DNA of 64,000 nt from QHXW01 sp963752965 (GCA_963752965.1 CAVWAJ010000020.1:12329-76328), one strand, 5' to 3'. Counted from the first letter of the stretch, positions 51,439 through 61,560 are shown. The notes: a model not told the origin generated them from the letters alone. Numbers and translations: made by a program.

Positions 51439-51539
51439 GTTCCGACATCAGAACAAAAGTAGCGCGGCTCAAGGCGTCTTCTTCTGTTTTTTAACTTACT
51501 TTAGTTAACATTTCAAGCGTTTTGTTCTGAATTCGGAAC
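51439..51539. promoter_or_regulatory. Three palindromes upstream of the AT-hook gene
   Basis: GTTCCGACATCAGAAC (51439-51454) and GTTCTGAATTCGGAAC (51524-51539) share the form GTTCyGAnnTCrGAAC, with centres 85 bases apart, about eight helical turns. Between them lies TTAACT-tacttt-AGTTAA (51491-51508). On the minus strand, TTGAAA and a TTAAAA/TAAAAA segment 16-17 bases apart could be the promoter, with the central palindrome inside its spacer. Confidence 0.6.
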
Positions 51540-51586
51540 AGAATTAGCCTGGGGATCGGAACGTCCCTCGGAAGCAGTGCGGGATC

Positions 51587-52972
51587 TCAATCCTGCTTGC
51601 GCTGCTTTCGCCAATGAAAATAAAAGGGTAACCCCGCAAAAATAAACGCCAACCCGAGCAAAGATTCGCGTGGGGAGTCAAATAAGGTGGAAATCACCAG
51701 GCAGAGAGCGATTGCCACAAACAGTACTGGTACCACGGGGTAGCCAAGGGTCGAATAAGGCCGTGCTAAATCCGGCCGCTTTTTGCGGAGTACGAGGACA
51801 GCAGCCGTGGTCATGCCGTAAAGCAGCCAACTGGCGAAAATGACATAGGTGAAAAGCTGATCATAAGTGCCGGACAAAACCAGCAGAGCCGACCAGGCGC
51901 TCAATCCGAGAATCGACACGCCTGGCGTGTGAAACTGCGGATGAACCCGGGCAATCGCGCGGAAAAAATAGCCGTCGCGCGCCGCGGCGTATGGCACCCG
52001 CGCGCCGGAAAGAATGGACCCATTTAGGGCGGCAAATATGGAAATCATGGCCGCGACCGACACCATATTGGCGCCGGCGCCACCCAGAATGCGGCGCATC
52101 ATGTCAGCCGCGACGCGATTGCTGGCCGCGACCTCCCCTGGCGCCAGTACATAGAAGTACGCGGCGTTGGCTAAAAGGTAGATGACCACCACGGCCAACG
52201 TTCCCCAAATCAACGCCAGAGGCAAGTTGCGCTGCGGTTTTCGAATCTCCGAAGCCACCATGCTGACGTTATTCCAACCGTCGTATGCCCAAAGTGCTGC
52301 CACCATTGCGGCGAAAAAACCGGCGAAAGTGAGCGGCACCGCAGTAGCGTGCGCCGACGACGACGCTCTGTGGCCCCAGCCCAGGCCCGCAACAATGATG
52401 AAAAGGATCAGCGCAACTTTGACCATCGTCACTACCACCTGAACCTCACCGCCCACTTTGACGCCGAAATAATTCACGCCGGCGAGAAAAAGGATGAGCG
52501 CCATGGCGAAAATCTGGCCGTAGCGGATTTCGAGCGGTGCACCGTGAGCTCCGATCGGCAGCGGAACCACCAGCAAGATCCCGTTCAATTGCGGCATGAA
52601 ATTCGTCAGGTAATAGAAGAATCCCGTGGCCAGCGTCGCAATCGAGCCGCTCTTGGCAACCCACATCTGCGTCCAGCTGTACAAAAAGCCCCAGACCGGG
52701 CCGTAGGCTTCTCGCAAGTAAACGTATTCGCCGCCGGCTTCTGGCATGGCCGCGGCCAGTTCGGCGTAGCTGAGTGCGCCGGCGAGTGAGAGCAGCCCGC
52801 CCACCACCCAGACCACAAACACCATTTCCGGCGATCCTACGCGCTGAATCATGGTCCGGGGAACCAGAAAAATTCCGCTGCCGATGACGGTGCCCACAAC
52901 GATGGCTACCGCGCTCCACAGTCCGAGATCACGCTTCAGCTCGATGTGAGCTGTCTCACTCGAAGATTTCAT
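51587..52972 (-). CDS. APC-family amino acid permease
   Basis: 461 residues with about 12 TM helices. Signatures of the APC superfamily: the substrate-binding GTVIGSGIFLVPRTM, GALSYAELAAAMPEAGGEYV and YLREAYGPVWGFLYSW. Distant likeness to the LAT/y+ exchanger branch; substrate unknown. Its ATG overlaps the stop of the sodium-symporter gene (ATGA), so the two transporters are translated together. Confidence 0.9.
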   Translation of the reverse strand: MKSSSETAHIELKRDLGLWSAVAIVVGTVIGSGIFLVPRTMIQRVGSPEMVFVVWVVGGLLSLAGALSYAELAAAMPEAGGEYVYLREAYGPVWGFLYSWTQMWVAKSGSIATLATGFFYYLTNFMPQLNGILLVVPLPIGAHGAPLEIRYGQIFAMALILFLAGVNYFGVKVGGEVQVVVTMVKVALILFIIVAGLGWGHRASSSAHATAVPLTFAGFFAAMVAALWAYDGWNNVSMVASEIRKPQRNLPLALIWGTLAVVVIYLLANAAYFYVLAPGEVAASNRVAADMMRRILGGAGANMVSVAAMISIFAALNGSILSGARVPYAAARDGYFFRAIARVHPQFHTPGVSILGLSAWSALLVLSGTYDQLFTYVIFASWLLYGMTTAAVLVLRKKRPDLARPYSTLGYPVVPVLFVAIALCLVISTLFDSPRESLLGLAFIFAGLPFYFHWRKQRKQD

Positions 52973-54432
52973 AGATTTGGTTGGTTAGCTGCGCTTGGCT
53001 GAAACCATGATGCAAGATATCCCACCCCGAACGTGGCTACAGTGCCGATAAGGACCCACCAGGTCCACGCAATCGGCGTATAGGCCCGCACGTAAAGGAT
53101 GACCGCGAGACCGGCAAGCACGCCAAACGAAGCCGCGTTCTGGCCTACGCGCCGTGTCAGGACGCCCAACAGGAATATCCCCAGCAGCAGTCCGAGTGTA
53201 ATCGACGCGATCGAAAGCCCGGACTCGAGCACCGACCCCCAATGCCGCGCCACGATTCCGATAGCCACCAGCACCAACGCCCAAGCCACCGTCGCGAAGC
53301 GAGCCCAGCGGAGGAAACGCATGTCGTCATCCGCTCCAGCCGGACGCACGAGCGGGCGCAGAAAATCTATCACCGTGGTCGAAGCCAGCGCGTTCAATGC
53401 AGCACTGAGATTCGCCATGGCGGCCGCCACGATGGCCGCGGTCACCAGGCCGGCGACCCCGGGCGGCAGTTCCTGCCAGACAAATTGAGGATAGATGCGA
53501 TCGATTTTCGCCGGCGGCTGCAATCCCGCCTCGCGGTAATACACAAATAGCGCGATGCCGATCAGCAGAAAAAGTCCGAACTGAAAGAAAACCACAATCC
53601 AGCTTCCAATCAGCGCGGCGCGGCTCTGCCGTTCATTGCGCGCGCTCAGCAGCCGCTGGACAATCAACTGGTCGGTGCCATGGCTCGCGGTCGTCAGAAA
53701 ACATCCCCCCAGCACGCCAGCCCAAAAAGTATAAGTCCGCGAGAAATACTGCATCGTGAAGCTGAAATCGAAATCGAAGATGCGGAATTTGCCGGCCGGG
53801 GCCGCGACGGACGCGACATGCGCCCATCCTCCGGGAATATGGTGCAGCAGGACAAAGAAACTGACGATTGCCCCCAAAACGTAGAGCACCATCTGGATTA
53901 CATCGGTCCAGATTACCGCCGTCATTCCGCCTTCGAACGTATAAAACAAGGTCAGCGCCACAATCAGCAAGATAGAGGGAATCTCCCCGGTATTGAGGAC
54001 AATTGAGATCACGATGGAGATGGCGAAGACGCGCACCCCTTCCGCCAGAGCGCGCGTAGCCAGAAAAATAAGCGCGGCCAGCTTGCGCGTGCGCTCCCCA
54101 AACCGGCGCCGCATCAGCTCATAGGCCGTAAACATCTCTCCGCGGAAATAATGCGGCAATAAGAGCGCGGAAATAACGAGCCGGGCCACGAGATAGCCGA
54201 AGACGACTTGTAGGAAGCCCATATTGCCGGCGAACGACAGTCCCGGCGTCCCCACAATGGTCAACGTGCTGGTTTCCGCGGAAATGATGGAGAGGCTGAT
54301 TGCCCACCACGGCGCCTCGCGCCCACCCAGAAAGTAATCTCGCAGGCTCTTATGGCCGCTGCGAAAATGGGCTCCGAACCACGTGATGGCAATGAGGTAG
54401 GCGAGGATCACCCCGAGATCTAGGTAGCGCAT
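52969..54432 (-). CDS. Sodium:solute symporter family transporter
   Basis: About 487 residues from the ATG at 54432 (MRYLDLGVILAYLIAITWFG) with 13 predicted TM segments. Characteristic SSS segments: DYFLGGREAPWWAISLSIIS, AETSTLTIVGTPGL, YTFEGGMTAVIWTDVIQMVL and TASHGTDQLIVQRLLSARNE. It should import an organic solute with Na+; substrate is not readable by eye. Starting at 54510 would add 26 residues without TM. It is coupled with the APC permease. Confidence 0.9.
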   Translation of the reverse strand: MRYLDLGVILAYLIAITWFGAHFRSGHKSLRDYFLGGREAPWWAISLSIISAETSTLTIVGTPGLSFAGNMGFLQVVFGYLVARLVISALLLPHYFRGEMFTAYELMRRRFGERTRKLAALIFLATRALAEGVRVFAISIVISIVLNTGEIPSILLIVALTLFYTFEGGMTAVIWTDVIQMVLYVLGAIVSFFVLLHHIPGGWAHVASVAAPAGKFRIFDFDFSFTMQYFSRTYTFWAGVLGGCFLTTASHGTDQLIVQRLLSARNERQSRAALIGSWIVVFFQFGLFLLIGIALFVYYREAGLQPPAKIDRIYPQFVWQELPPGVAGLVTAAIVAAAMANLSAALNALASTTVIDFLRPLVRPAGADDDMRFLRWARFATVAWALVLVAIGIVARHWGSVLESGLSIASITLGLLLGIFLLGVLTRRVGQNAASFGVLAGLAVILYVRAYTPIAWTWWVLIGTVATFGVGYLASWFQPSAANQPNL

Positions 54433-54622
54433 CGAGATGGGGAATTCTAGCACGCGCGGGTGGCGCGGGAACCGGACCGCCATATCTGGCGTCCAACAAT
54501 GTTGCGCCACCGGTGTGGTTTGGTTATACTCCGCAAGGTACCCGTCGGCTGCGTGAATCCGGCGGGTCGGCTGGCACGATTATCAAGTTCATAATTCAGC
54601 GGGAATCAGCAGGAGGCACGAA

Positions 54623-55978
54623 GTGCTCGATCGAGTTTCGAAAGTTTCGTTGACTATGGCAGTTGCTGTGGGGATGATCCTCTTCACACTGCCCGGTTTC
54701 GGTCAACAACCGGCCCAGAACTGGAAGGACCGCGCCGAGTACGATCTTTACAACGCGATCGTTAAGGAGCAGGATCCGGCCAAGCGGCTTCCCCTGCTCA
54801 ATAGCTGGAAAGAAAAATACCCCACGAGCGATTTCGCGGCGCTTCGGCAGGACGTTTTTGTACAGACCTACGCCGCCTTGCGCCAGCCCGACAAAGTGAT
54901 CGCGGCGGGCAACGAAGCGTTGCAGGCCAATCCCAAGGATCTCACCGCCCTCTATTTGATGGCGCTGAACGTGCAGCTGCTGTCCAAGCCCTCGGCCGAC
55001 GACCTGGCGGCCGGCGAGAAGGCTGCCAACGGCATCTTGTCCAATCTCGATACGTTCTTCGGCGCGGATAAGAAGCCGGCTTCGACTCCGGACGCAGCGT
55101 GGACCCAGGCAAAAACGCAAGCCGAGGTGCTGGCGCATACCACGCTTGGCTGGGTTGCTTTGCAGAAGAAGGATGATGAGAACGCCGAAAAAGAACTCAC
55201 CAAGGCGCTACAGTTGAGCCCCAACGCCAGCACCACTACCGGCGCTCCGGTGGATAGCGCTCAGGTTTCGTCGTGGCTGGGCACGGCGATCGCACACGAG
55301 GCGATCCAGCAAAAGAAGCCCGAAAGATATCCCGAAGCCCTCTTCCAGTTCGCCCGTGCGGCATCGCTCGATCAATCGCAAGGCGGCTATCCGGCCGCTG
55401 GACGGCAGCCTTTTGAAACGTATTTTGTGAATGCGTTTAACCGCTATCACGGGCAAGACGCGCCAGAGCTAGCCAAGCTCCGCGAACTCGCCAAGTCGCA
55501 GCCCCTCCCGCCTCAGGGCTGGACGCTCGAAGATGTCAACACGGCCAAGGCCAAGAAGGATGCCGAGTTCCAGAAGAGCAACCCCGGCTTGGCGTTGTGG
55601 ATGAATCTCAAGGAGGCCCTGACCGGAGCCGACGGGCAGCAATACTTCGACACGAACATGAAGGGAGCCGACGTTCCTGGTGGCGCTGGTGGCCTGCAAG
55701 CACTAAAAGGCAAATTGATCTCATCGAAGCCGGCTCTCCACCCGAAGGAGCTTGTCCTCTCGATCGGCGACGGCACTACACCAGACGTCACCTTGCACCT
55801 AGATGCCCCTCTGCCGGGCAAGGCCGATCCCGGCGTGGCGATCGAATTCTCCGGTCAGCCGGCCTCATTCACCAAGGAACCCTTCAGCATTACCTTCGAC
55901 GTGGAAAAGAAGAAGATCGGCGGCTGGCCGGGTAAAGACGCGCCGGTTCGGCACCGCGCTGCAAAGAAAGCGGAGTAA
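54623..55978 (+). CDS. Secreted TPR-like protein of unknown function
   Basis: 451 residues from a GTG with a strong AGGAGG. A signal peptide (LTMAVAVGMILFTLPGFGQ) precedes helical TPR-like repeats: DRAEYDLYNAIVKEQDPAKR, VIAAGNEALQANPKDLTALY, HTTLGWVALQKKDDENAEKE and AIAHEAIQQKKPERYPEALF. From about 330 a beta-rich C-terminal domain follows (LVLSIGDGTTPDVTLHLDAP ... SITFDVEKKKI). It is probably a periplasmic scaffold; no enzyme signature was found. Confidence 0.75.
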   Translation: MLDRVSKVSLTMAVAVGMILFTLPGFGQQPAQNWKDRAEYDLYNAIVKEQDPAKRLPLLNSWKEKYPTSDFAALRQDVFVQTYAALRQPDKVIAAGNEALQANPKDLTALYLMALNVQLLSKPSADDLAAGEKAANGILSNLDTFFGADKKPASTPDAAWTQAKTQAEVLAHTTLGWVALQKKDDENAEKELTKALQLSPNASTTTGAPVDSAQVSSWLGTAIAHEAIQQKKPERYPEALFQFARAASLDQSQGGYPAAGRQPFETYFVNAFNRYHGQDAPELAKLRELAKSQPLPPQGWTLEDVNTAKAKKDAEFQKSNPGLALWMNLKEALTGADGQQYFDTNMKGADVPGGAGGLQALKGKLISSKPALHPKELVLSIGDGTTPDVTLHLDAPLPGKADPGVAIEFSGQPASFTKEPFSITFDVEKKKIGGWPGKDAPVRHRAAKKAE

Positions 55979-55981
55979 TCG

Positions 55982-56233
55982 CTACAGTTGTTTTGCCGGA
56001 GCTTGCTGCGGGCGCGCCGTTGGCGGCCCCGCTTTTGCCCGAGCCAGTAGTACGCTGAAAACAAACCTCTCCACGGGGTTCACACGGGCTTCGGTTGCTC
56101 CGAGGCCCTGAAAGTACTTGTGAAATTCCGATTGGCAGTACGCTCTGCCTGCCCGGGTTTCCACCAGTCCGCCCAGCGCAATCAGCAAGATCGCAATTGA
56201 GACCCTGATTCGGTTGTGGATCGGGGCGTTCAT
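55982..56233 (-). CDS. Small exported protein of unknown function
   Basis: 83 residues: N-terminal hydrophobic signal (VSIAILLIALGGLVETRAGRA), then a short soluble part with one Cys-x-Ser-x-Phe and a Pro/Ala-rich end. It converges on the preceding gene with 3 bases between stops, a tight arrangement typical of real genes. The ribosome site (GATAGG) is weak and no homologue is recalled, so it may be a chance frame. Confidence 0.4.
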   Translation of the reverse strand: MNAPIHNRIRVSIAILLIALGGLVETRAGRAYCQSEFHKYFQGLGATEARVNPVERFVFSVLLARAKAGPPTARPQQAPAKQL

Positions 56234-56334
56234 CCTATCTAGTAAGACGCGAGAACAGCCCTCCCGTTAGCTTGAGAATTGTTGCGCTCCCGTTACGCGA
56301 AAGCGCAATCCTGAGTGCGGAGCGCTGGGCTTCT

Positions 56335-59300
56335 TCAGTTCGCTGCCGGGCCAATCGCGATCGTAACCACGTTGCTTGTGGCGACAACCCCTGTCGCGCC
56401 ATGCACGGCTAGTTGTACCGGAATGGCGCTCCCGATGGGTGCGGATGCGGGAACCGTGGCGTTCACCTGGTACAGGCCGCTGTATCCCGGCGTTAGGACC
56501 GCGAGAACGCCATCCGCTTTCTGGCCGTTAATCAGCACATCAACAGGCGCGGTGACCTGCGCCACCGGGTCGGATGGCGCGGGCGATCCCGGTGCCACCT
56601 GGACGCTCGTGGCGCCGAGGCCGGAAGCGTAGATCGTGATCGAGGAACCTTGCGGAACCGGCTGGCCCGGGGTGCCCTTGGTCGGAGTCATTGCAAAATC
56701 GGACGTACCGGAGACCAGAACGGCTCCCTGTCCCTTCCCGCTTCCATTCAGCGTATAGATTCCGGGTGTAGCAAATTGCGTCGTGGTGGCGAACGGCGTG
56801 GAAGCACCTGTTTCGCTTTGGACGACTAGCGACACGGCCGCACCGACAGCCGACTCCGGACACTGGAAATTCACCTGGTTTTCCGAAGCGTAATACACCG
56901 GCAGCGCCACTCCGTTAGCCTGCACGCTGAGGCCGATCAGCTCGGTCGGAAGCGGGCTCGTTTCCGCCGCCTTCGAGCCGGATTTCACGAAACCGGTGCC
57001 CAGCAGGGTTGACACCGCGCCGGGGCTGCAACCGATGTCGGCGAAACTCGCCGCGTTGGCAAGCGAAGTGACCACCGGTGTGCTCGATAGAACTTCGATC
57101 ACCACGTCCTCCGTCGCGGAAACCAGCGCGAGGTTGGTACCCGTAAACGACACCGTATACAGGCCGGCCTGTGTCGCCCCGGGAATCCAGTTAAACACAC
57201 CCGTGTTGGGATTAAAGCTGGAGTTGGGAGGCAATCCTGAGACACTGAGTTTGACTGCCAGGCCCGCCGGATCGCTCGTCGTCACCGTGAACTGGATCGG
57301 CTGCCCCGGATTCACAGTCTGGCGTGACGGAACCGTAACCACCGGCGGTGCCGGCGTCAGCGTTACTTTGCCCTGCACGGTTACGCCGTCAATAGTCGCA
57401 CTCAGGGTGATGGTTTGATTCGAAGTCACATAGCTGGTGTTCACCTGGAAGCTCACGCCACCTTGCCCCGCCTGGCCGGAGACAACAGCCGGAACCGGGA
57501 GGTAGTTGTTGTTACTGGACAGGCTCACCGCAGTACTGCCGGCTGCCTGACTGGAGTTTAAGGTCACCTGACAGCTCAGCGGTGATCCCGACGTCAATGT
57601 CTGCGGACACACAAGCGCTACTGGCTTCAGGCCCACCAAAACCAGCGTGGTCTGCGCCGTCGCAGATCCGATGCTGGCGGTAATCTGAGCATCTTCATCG
57701 TGAGTGATCACCGAACTAGTGGCGGTAAACGGAACGGACGTGGCCCCCGCGGCCGCCTGAACCACTGCCGGCACGCTCACCTGGGTGCTGCTCGAAGCGA
57801 GCTGAATGGTTGTGCCGCTGGTAGGCGCCGGTCCCGAAAGAACGACCTGGCATGCGCTAGTCCCGCCACCAGTCAGTGTCTGTGGATTACAGGAAATACT
57901 GGCAGACGAAACCTTCGTGTTCAACGGAGCCATCAGAGTCACCAATTGAGTGAGGCCGAAGCTCGGGGCGCCGACCGAGACGGTGGTTACCGTCTGAACC
58001 GTCGCGGCAGTTGCCGTAAAGGTTGCGCTAGTCAATCCGGCGCCGATGGTGACCGACTGCGGAACCGTCAGGCCCGCGCTTGTCGAAGTGAGAGATATGG
58101 ACTTGCTCGTTGACGCCGGGCTCCCCAAGCTTAAGGTGCACGTGCTGCTGCCCGGTGTCTGTATCGTGGCGGGCGTGCAGATCAGGCTCGCGGTGCTCGA
58201 GGCAGCCGTGATACTGAGAACCGCTGAGCGCACCACCGAGGCTACGGTCGCCGATATGGTCGCGCTGCCGGAAGCGCTGGCCCCGGCTGAGGCGGTAAAC
58301 ACTGCCGAAGAAGCCCCTCCAGCTATCAGAACGGAAGCCGGCACGGTAACTTGCGGGTTGCTGCTGCTCAAGGAGGCCGTGACGCCGCCCGATGCCGCAG
58401 GGCCGCTCATGGAGATCGTGCAGCTGCTCGTGCTGCCTGCCGCCACACTTCCAGGAGTACAGACTACGGAGGAAAGCGTGGATTGCAATGTAACCGTCAG
58501 GGTGAAAGTTGCCGAGGCACCGTTGTAGCTAGCCGTCAGCAGCGCCGAACCGGAAGAGTTTGAGGAAGTTGATCCTGCTACGAAGTTGACGCTCGTTGAC
58601 CCGGCCGGCACCACCACAGGCGAAGTGACAGCCACCAAGAAGCTGCTGCTGGAAAGCGAGACGCTCGCACCACCCGTGGGCGCAGGAGCCGTTAGCGACA
58701 CTGTGCAAGTGCTGCTGCCGCCCGCCGAAATTGTCGCCGGCGTGCAGGCCAGACCCGCCAGAGCAGCCGGCGCTGGTTGAATCGTCAGCGTTGCGGTCTT
58801 CGTCACTCCGGCAGAAGTGGCCGAAATAGTGGCACTTTGAACATTCGTGACAGCCGTTGTTGTGACTGTAAACGCGGTACTCGTGAGGCCAGCAGGAACA
58901 GTAACTTGGGCGGACGCTGTCGCGGCCGGATTATTGCTCGCGATCGTTACCGGAGTGCCGCCCGATGGGGCTGCCGCCACCAGAGTCACCGTACAAGAAG
59001 TACTGGATCCTCCTGTCACCGAGCTCGGGGAACAAACGACCGAAGAAACGGCAGGCTGGGTCACAACTGGCGCCGAAAGGGTGATCGAGAAATTGCGCGA
59101 ATTGCTCCCTAGTGTCGCGGTCACGACCGCCGACGTCTGCGTGCTCACCGCCGTCGTCGTCACCGTGAAATTCGCCGTGGACGATCCAGAATTCACCGTC
59201 ACCGAACTCGGCACCGTCGCATTCCCGCTGTTGCTTTGCAGCGACACACTCGTGCTACTCGTCGCATTTCCGCTTAATGTCACCGTGCATGTCGAGGTTG

Positions 59301-61560
59301 CTGGCGGCGTGATGCTTGCCGGACTGCAACTCAAACTCGACAGCACAATCGCCGGGTTCAACGTCAGCGTGAACGGCTGAGAACTAGAACCTAACGTCGC
59401 CGTAATTACTGCCAGCGTCTGTGTGCTCACCGCCGTCGTCGTCACCGTGAAATTCGCCGTGGACGATCCAGAATTCACCGTCACCGAACTCGGCACCGTC
59501 GCATTCCCGCTGTTGCTTTGCAGCGACACACTCGTGCTACTCGTCGCATTTCCGCTCAACGTCACCGTGCACGTCGAGGATGTCGGCGGCGTCACACTTG
59601 CCGGGCTGCAACTCAAACCCGACAGCACAATCGCCGGCGTCAGCGTCAGCGTGAATGGTTTCGAGGTCGAACCTAACGCCGCCGTAATTACTGCCGGCGT
59701 CTGCGTGCTCACCGCCGTCGTCGTCACCGTGAAGTTCGCTGTGGATGATCCCGAATTCACCGTCACCGTGCTCGGCACAGTCGCATTCCCGCTGTTGCTT
59801 TGCAGCGACACACTTGTGCTACTCGTCGCATTTCCGCTCAACGTCACCGTGCACGTCGAGGATGCCGGCGGCGTCACACTTGCCGGGCTGCAACTCAAAC
59901 CCGACAGCACAATCGCCGGCGTCAGCGTCAGCGTGAATGGTTTCGAGGTCGAACCTAACGTCGCCGTAATCACCGCCGGCGTCTGCGTGCTCACCGCCGT
60001 CGTCGTCACCGTGAAGTTCGCTGTGGATGATCCCGAATTCACCGTCACCGTGCTCGGCACAGTCGCATTCCCGCTGTTGCTTTGCAGCGACACACTTGTG
60101 CTACTCGTCGCATTTCCGCTCAACGTCACCGTGCACGTCGAGGATGCCGGCGGCGTCACACTTGCCGGGCTGCAACTCAAACCCGACAGCACGATCGCCG
60201 GCGTCAGGGTCAGCGTGAATGGTTTCGAGGTCGAACCTAACGTCGCCGTAATCACCGCCGGCGTCTGCGTGCTCACCGCCGTCGTCGTCACCGTGAAGTT
60301 CGCTGTGGATGATCCCGAATTCACCGTCACCGTGCTCGGCACAGTCGCATTCCCGCTGTTGCTTTGCAGCGACACACTCGTGCTACTCGTCGCATTTCCG
60401 CTCAACGTCACCGTGCACGTCGAGGTCGCTGGTGGCGTGATACTCGCCGGACTGCAACTCAAACTCGACAGCACAATCGCCGGCGTCAGCGTCAGCGTGA
60501 ATGGTTTCGAGGTCGAACCTAACGTCGCCGTAATCACCGCCGGCGTCTGCGTGCTCACCGCCGTCGTCGTCACCGTGAAATTTGCCGTGGACGATCCAGA
60601 ATTCACCGTCACCGAACTCGGCACCGTCGCATTCCCGCTGTTGCTTTGCAGCGACACACTCGTGCTACTCGTCGCGTTCGCGCTCAAGGTCACCGTGCAT
60701 GTCGAGGTTGCTGGCGGCGTGATACTCGCAGGGCTGCAACTCAAGCTGGAAAGGACAATCGCCGGGTTCAACGTCAGCGTGAACGGTTTCGACGTCGAAC
60801 CCAATGTCGCCGTAATTACCGCCGACGTCTGCGTGCTCACCGCCGTCGTCGTCACCGTGAAATTTGCCGTGGACGATCCAGAATTCACCGTCACCGAGCT
60901 CGGCACCGTTGCGTTCCCGCTATTGCTTTGCAGCGACACGCTCGTGCTGCTCGTCGCATTTCCGCTCAACGTCACCGTGCACGTCGAAGACGTCGGCGGC
61001 GTCAAGCTAGAGGGGTTGCAACTTAAACCTGTCAGCGTCGGGGCTACCGGTTGATTGATGGTCACAGTCCCGCTGCCGCCGGTGATCGAAATGCCGTTAC
61101 CGCTTCCGTCGGATGCGGATGCCCCCGAGATGCTCACTGACGCCGACGTATCGGTAGTGCTGGAGGAAATCTGGAACGTCACAGACGCCATACCGCCGCT
61201 GCCCATCGCGGTGTTGTTGAATCCCGCAACAATGCATCGCACATCACCGGCCGATGGGTTGCTGCAAGTTGCCTGCTTGTTGGCAGCGGAAGCGGCGCTG
61301 CCGGTCGAATAGAACGTCCCCGATGCCGGACTGAGATCCGTGCTCGGGTAAGTCAAATCAAATTGCACGGCGGCAGGCAGCGTGCCGTTGGTGTTCAAGC
61401 TGACACTAACAGTAACGGTCCCCCCGGGCGCGCCCGATCCTCCGGTTACAGTCAGCGTGGCCTGTGCTGCCGCACGCTCCGCCATCGCCGCCGTAACGCA
61501 AAGAATAAGGGCCGTCGTCCTCCAAAACCGTCTGCACACGAGTCGTGGTCGTTTAGTCAT
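56335..61560 (-). CDS. Giant secreted Ig-repeat protein with Solibacter-type C-terminal domain
   Basis: 1741 residues. A signal peptide (FWRTTALILCVTAAMAERAAA) leads to a cohesin-like domain (about 33-165, ATLTVTGGSGAPGGTVTVSV). Thirteen Ig-like units of ~94 residues follow, each with two Cys (LSCSP...STCTVTLS); the first seven are nearly identical, the other six divergent. Then come an He_PIG-type putative Ig domain (TVNPGQPIQFTVTTSDPAGL) and a C-terminal ~240 residues of TIGR03437 type (NAASFADIGCSPGAVSTLLG ... GSSITIYASGLGA). It is an extracellular, possibly surface-attached, adhesin-like or matrix protein. The repeat number may be collapsed or expanded in assembly. Confidence 0.85.
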   Translation of the reverse strand: MTKRPRLVCRRFWRTTALILCVTAAMAERAAAQATLTVTGGSGAPGGTVTVSVSLNTNGTLPAAVQFDLTYPSTDLSPASGTFYSTGSAASAANKQATCSNPSAGDVRCIVAGFNNTAMGSGGMASVTFQISSSTTDTSASVSISGASASDGSGNGISITGGSGTVTINQPVAPTLTGLSCNPSSLTPPTSSTCTVTLSGNATSSTSVSLQSNSGNATVPSSVTVNSGSSTANFTVTTTAVSTQTSAVITATLGSTSKPFTLTLNPAIVLSSLSCSPASITPPATSTCTVTLSANATSSTSVSLQSNSGNATVPSSVTVNSGSSTANFTVTTTAVSTQTPAVITATLGSTSKPFTLTLTPAIVLSSLSCSPASITPPATSTCTVTLSGNATSSTSVSLQSNSGNATVPSTVTVNSGSSTANFTVTTTAVSTQTPAVITATLGSTSKPFTLTLTPAIVLSGLSCSPASVTPPASSTCTVTLSGNATSSTSVSLQSNSGNATVPSTVTVNSGSSTANFTVTTTAVSTQTPAVITATLGSTSKPFTLTLTPAIVLSGLSCSPASVTPPASSTCTVTLSGNATSSTSVSLQSNSGNATVPSTVTVNSGSSTANFTVTTTAVSTQTPAVITAALGSTSKPFTLTLTPAIVLSGLSCSPASVTPPTSSTCTVTLSGNATSSTSVSLQSNSGNATVPSSVTVNSGSSTANFTVTTTAVSTQTLAVITATLGSSSQPFTLTLNPAIVLSSLSCSPASITPPATSTCTVTLSGNATSSTSVSLQSNSGNATVPSSVTVNSGSSTANFTVTTTAVSTQTSAVVTATLGSNSRNFSITLSAPVVTQPAVSSVVCSPSSVTGGSSTSCTVTLVAAAPSGGTPVTIASNNPAATASAQVTVPAGLTSTAFTVTTTAVTNVQSATISATSAGVTKTATLTIQPAPAALAGLACTPATISAGGSSTCTVSLTAPAPTGGASVSLSSSSFLVAVTSPVVVPAGSTSVNFVAGSTSSNSSGSALLTASYNGASATFTLTVTLQSTLSSVVCTPGSVAAGSTSSCTISMSGPAASGGVTASLSSSNPQVTVPASVLIAGGASSAVFTASAGASASGSATISATVASVVRSAVLSITAASSTASLICTPATIQTPGSSTCTLSLGSPASTSKSISLTSTSAGLTVPQSVTIGAGLTSATFTATAATVQTVTTVSVGAPSFGLTQLVTLMAPLNTKVSSASISCNPQTLTGGGTSACQVVLSGPAPTSGTTIQLASSSTQVSVPAVVQAAAGATSVPFTATSSVITHDEDAQITASIGSATAQTTLVLVGLKPVALVCPQTLTSGSPLSCQVTLNSSQAAGSTAVSLSSNNNYLPVPAVVSGQAGQGGVSFQVNTSYVTSNQTITLSATIDGVTVQGKVTLTPAPPVVTVPSRQTVNPGQPIQFTVTTSDPAGLAVKLSVSGLPPNSSFNPNTGVFNWIPGATQAGLYTVSFTGTNLALVSATEDVVIEVLSSTPVVTSLANAASFADIGCSPGAVSTLLGTGFVKSGSKAAETSPLPTELIGLSVQANGVALPVYYASENQVNFQCPESAVGAAVSLVVQSETGASTPFATTTQFATPGIYTLNGSGKGQGAVLVSGTSDFAMTPTKGTPGQPVPQGSSITIYASGLGATSVQVAPGSPAPSDPVAQVTAPVDVLINGQKADGVLAVLTPGYSGLYQVNATVPASAPIGSAIPVQLAVHGATGVVATSNVVTIAIGPAAN
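59077..61050 (-). repeat. Seven tandem 282-bp coding repeats
   Basis: The period is exactly 282 bases (94 codons): the same 27-base block starts at 59423, 59705 and 59987. Units 3, 4 and 5 are almost identical in DNA, not only in protein, which indicates recent duplication or gene conversion. The repeat also keeps a long frame open on the opposite strand. Confidence 0.9.

Noticed and set aside
59423..61054. 543-codon open frame on the plus strand opposite the giant Ig-repeat gene
   Set aside because: It exists because the 282-base repeat is a multiple of three and stop-free in this frame. It has no ribosome site, its repeats mirror those of the real gene, and the minus frame has a signal peptide and recognisable domains.
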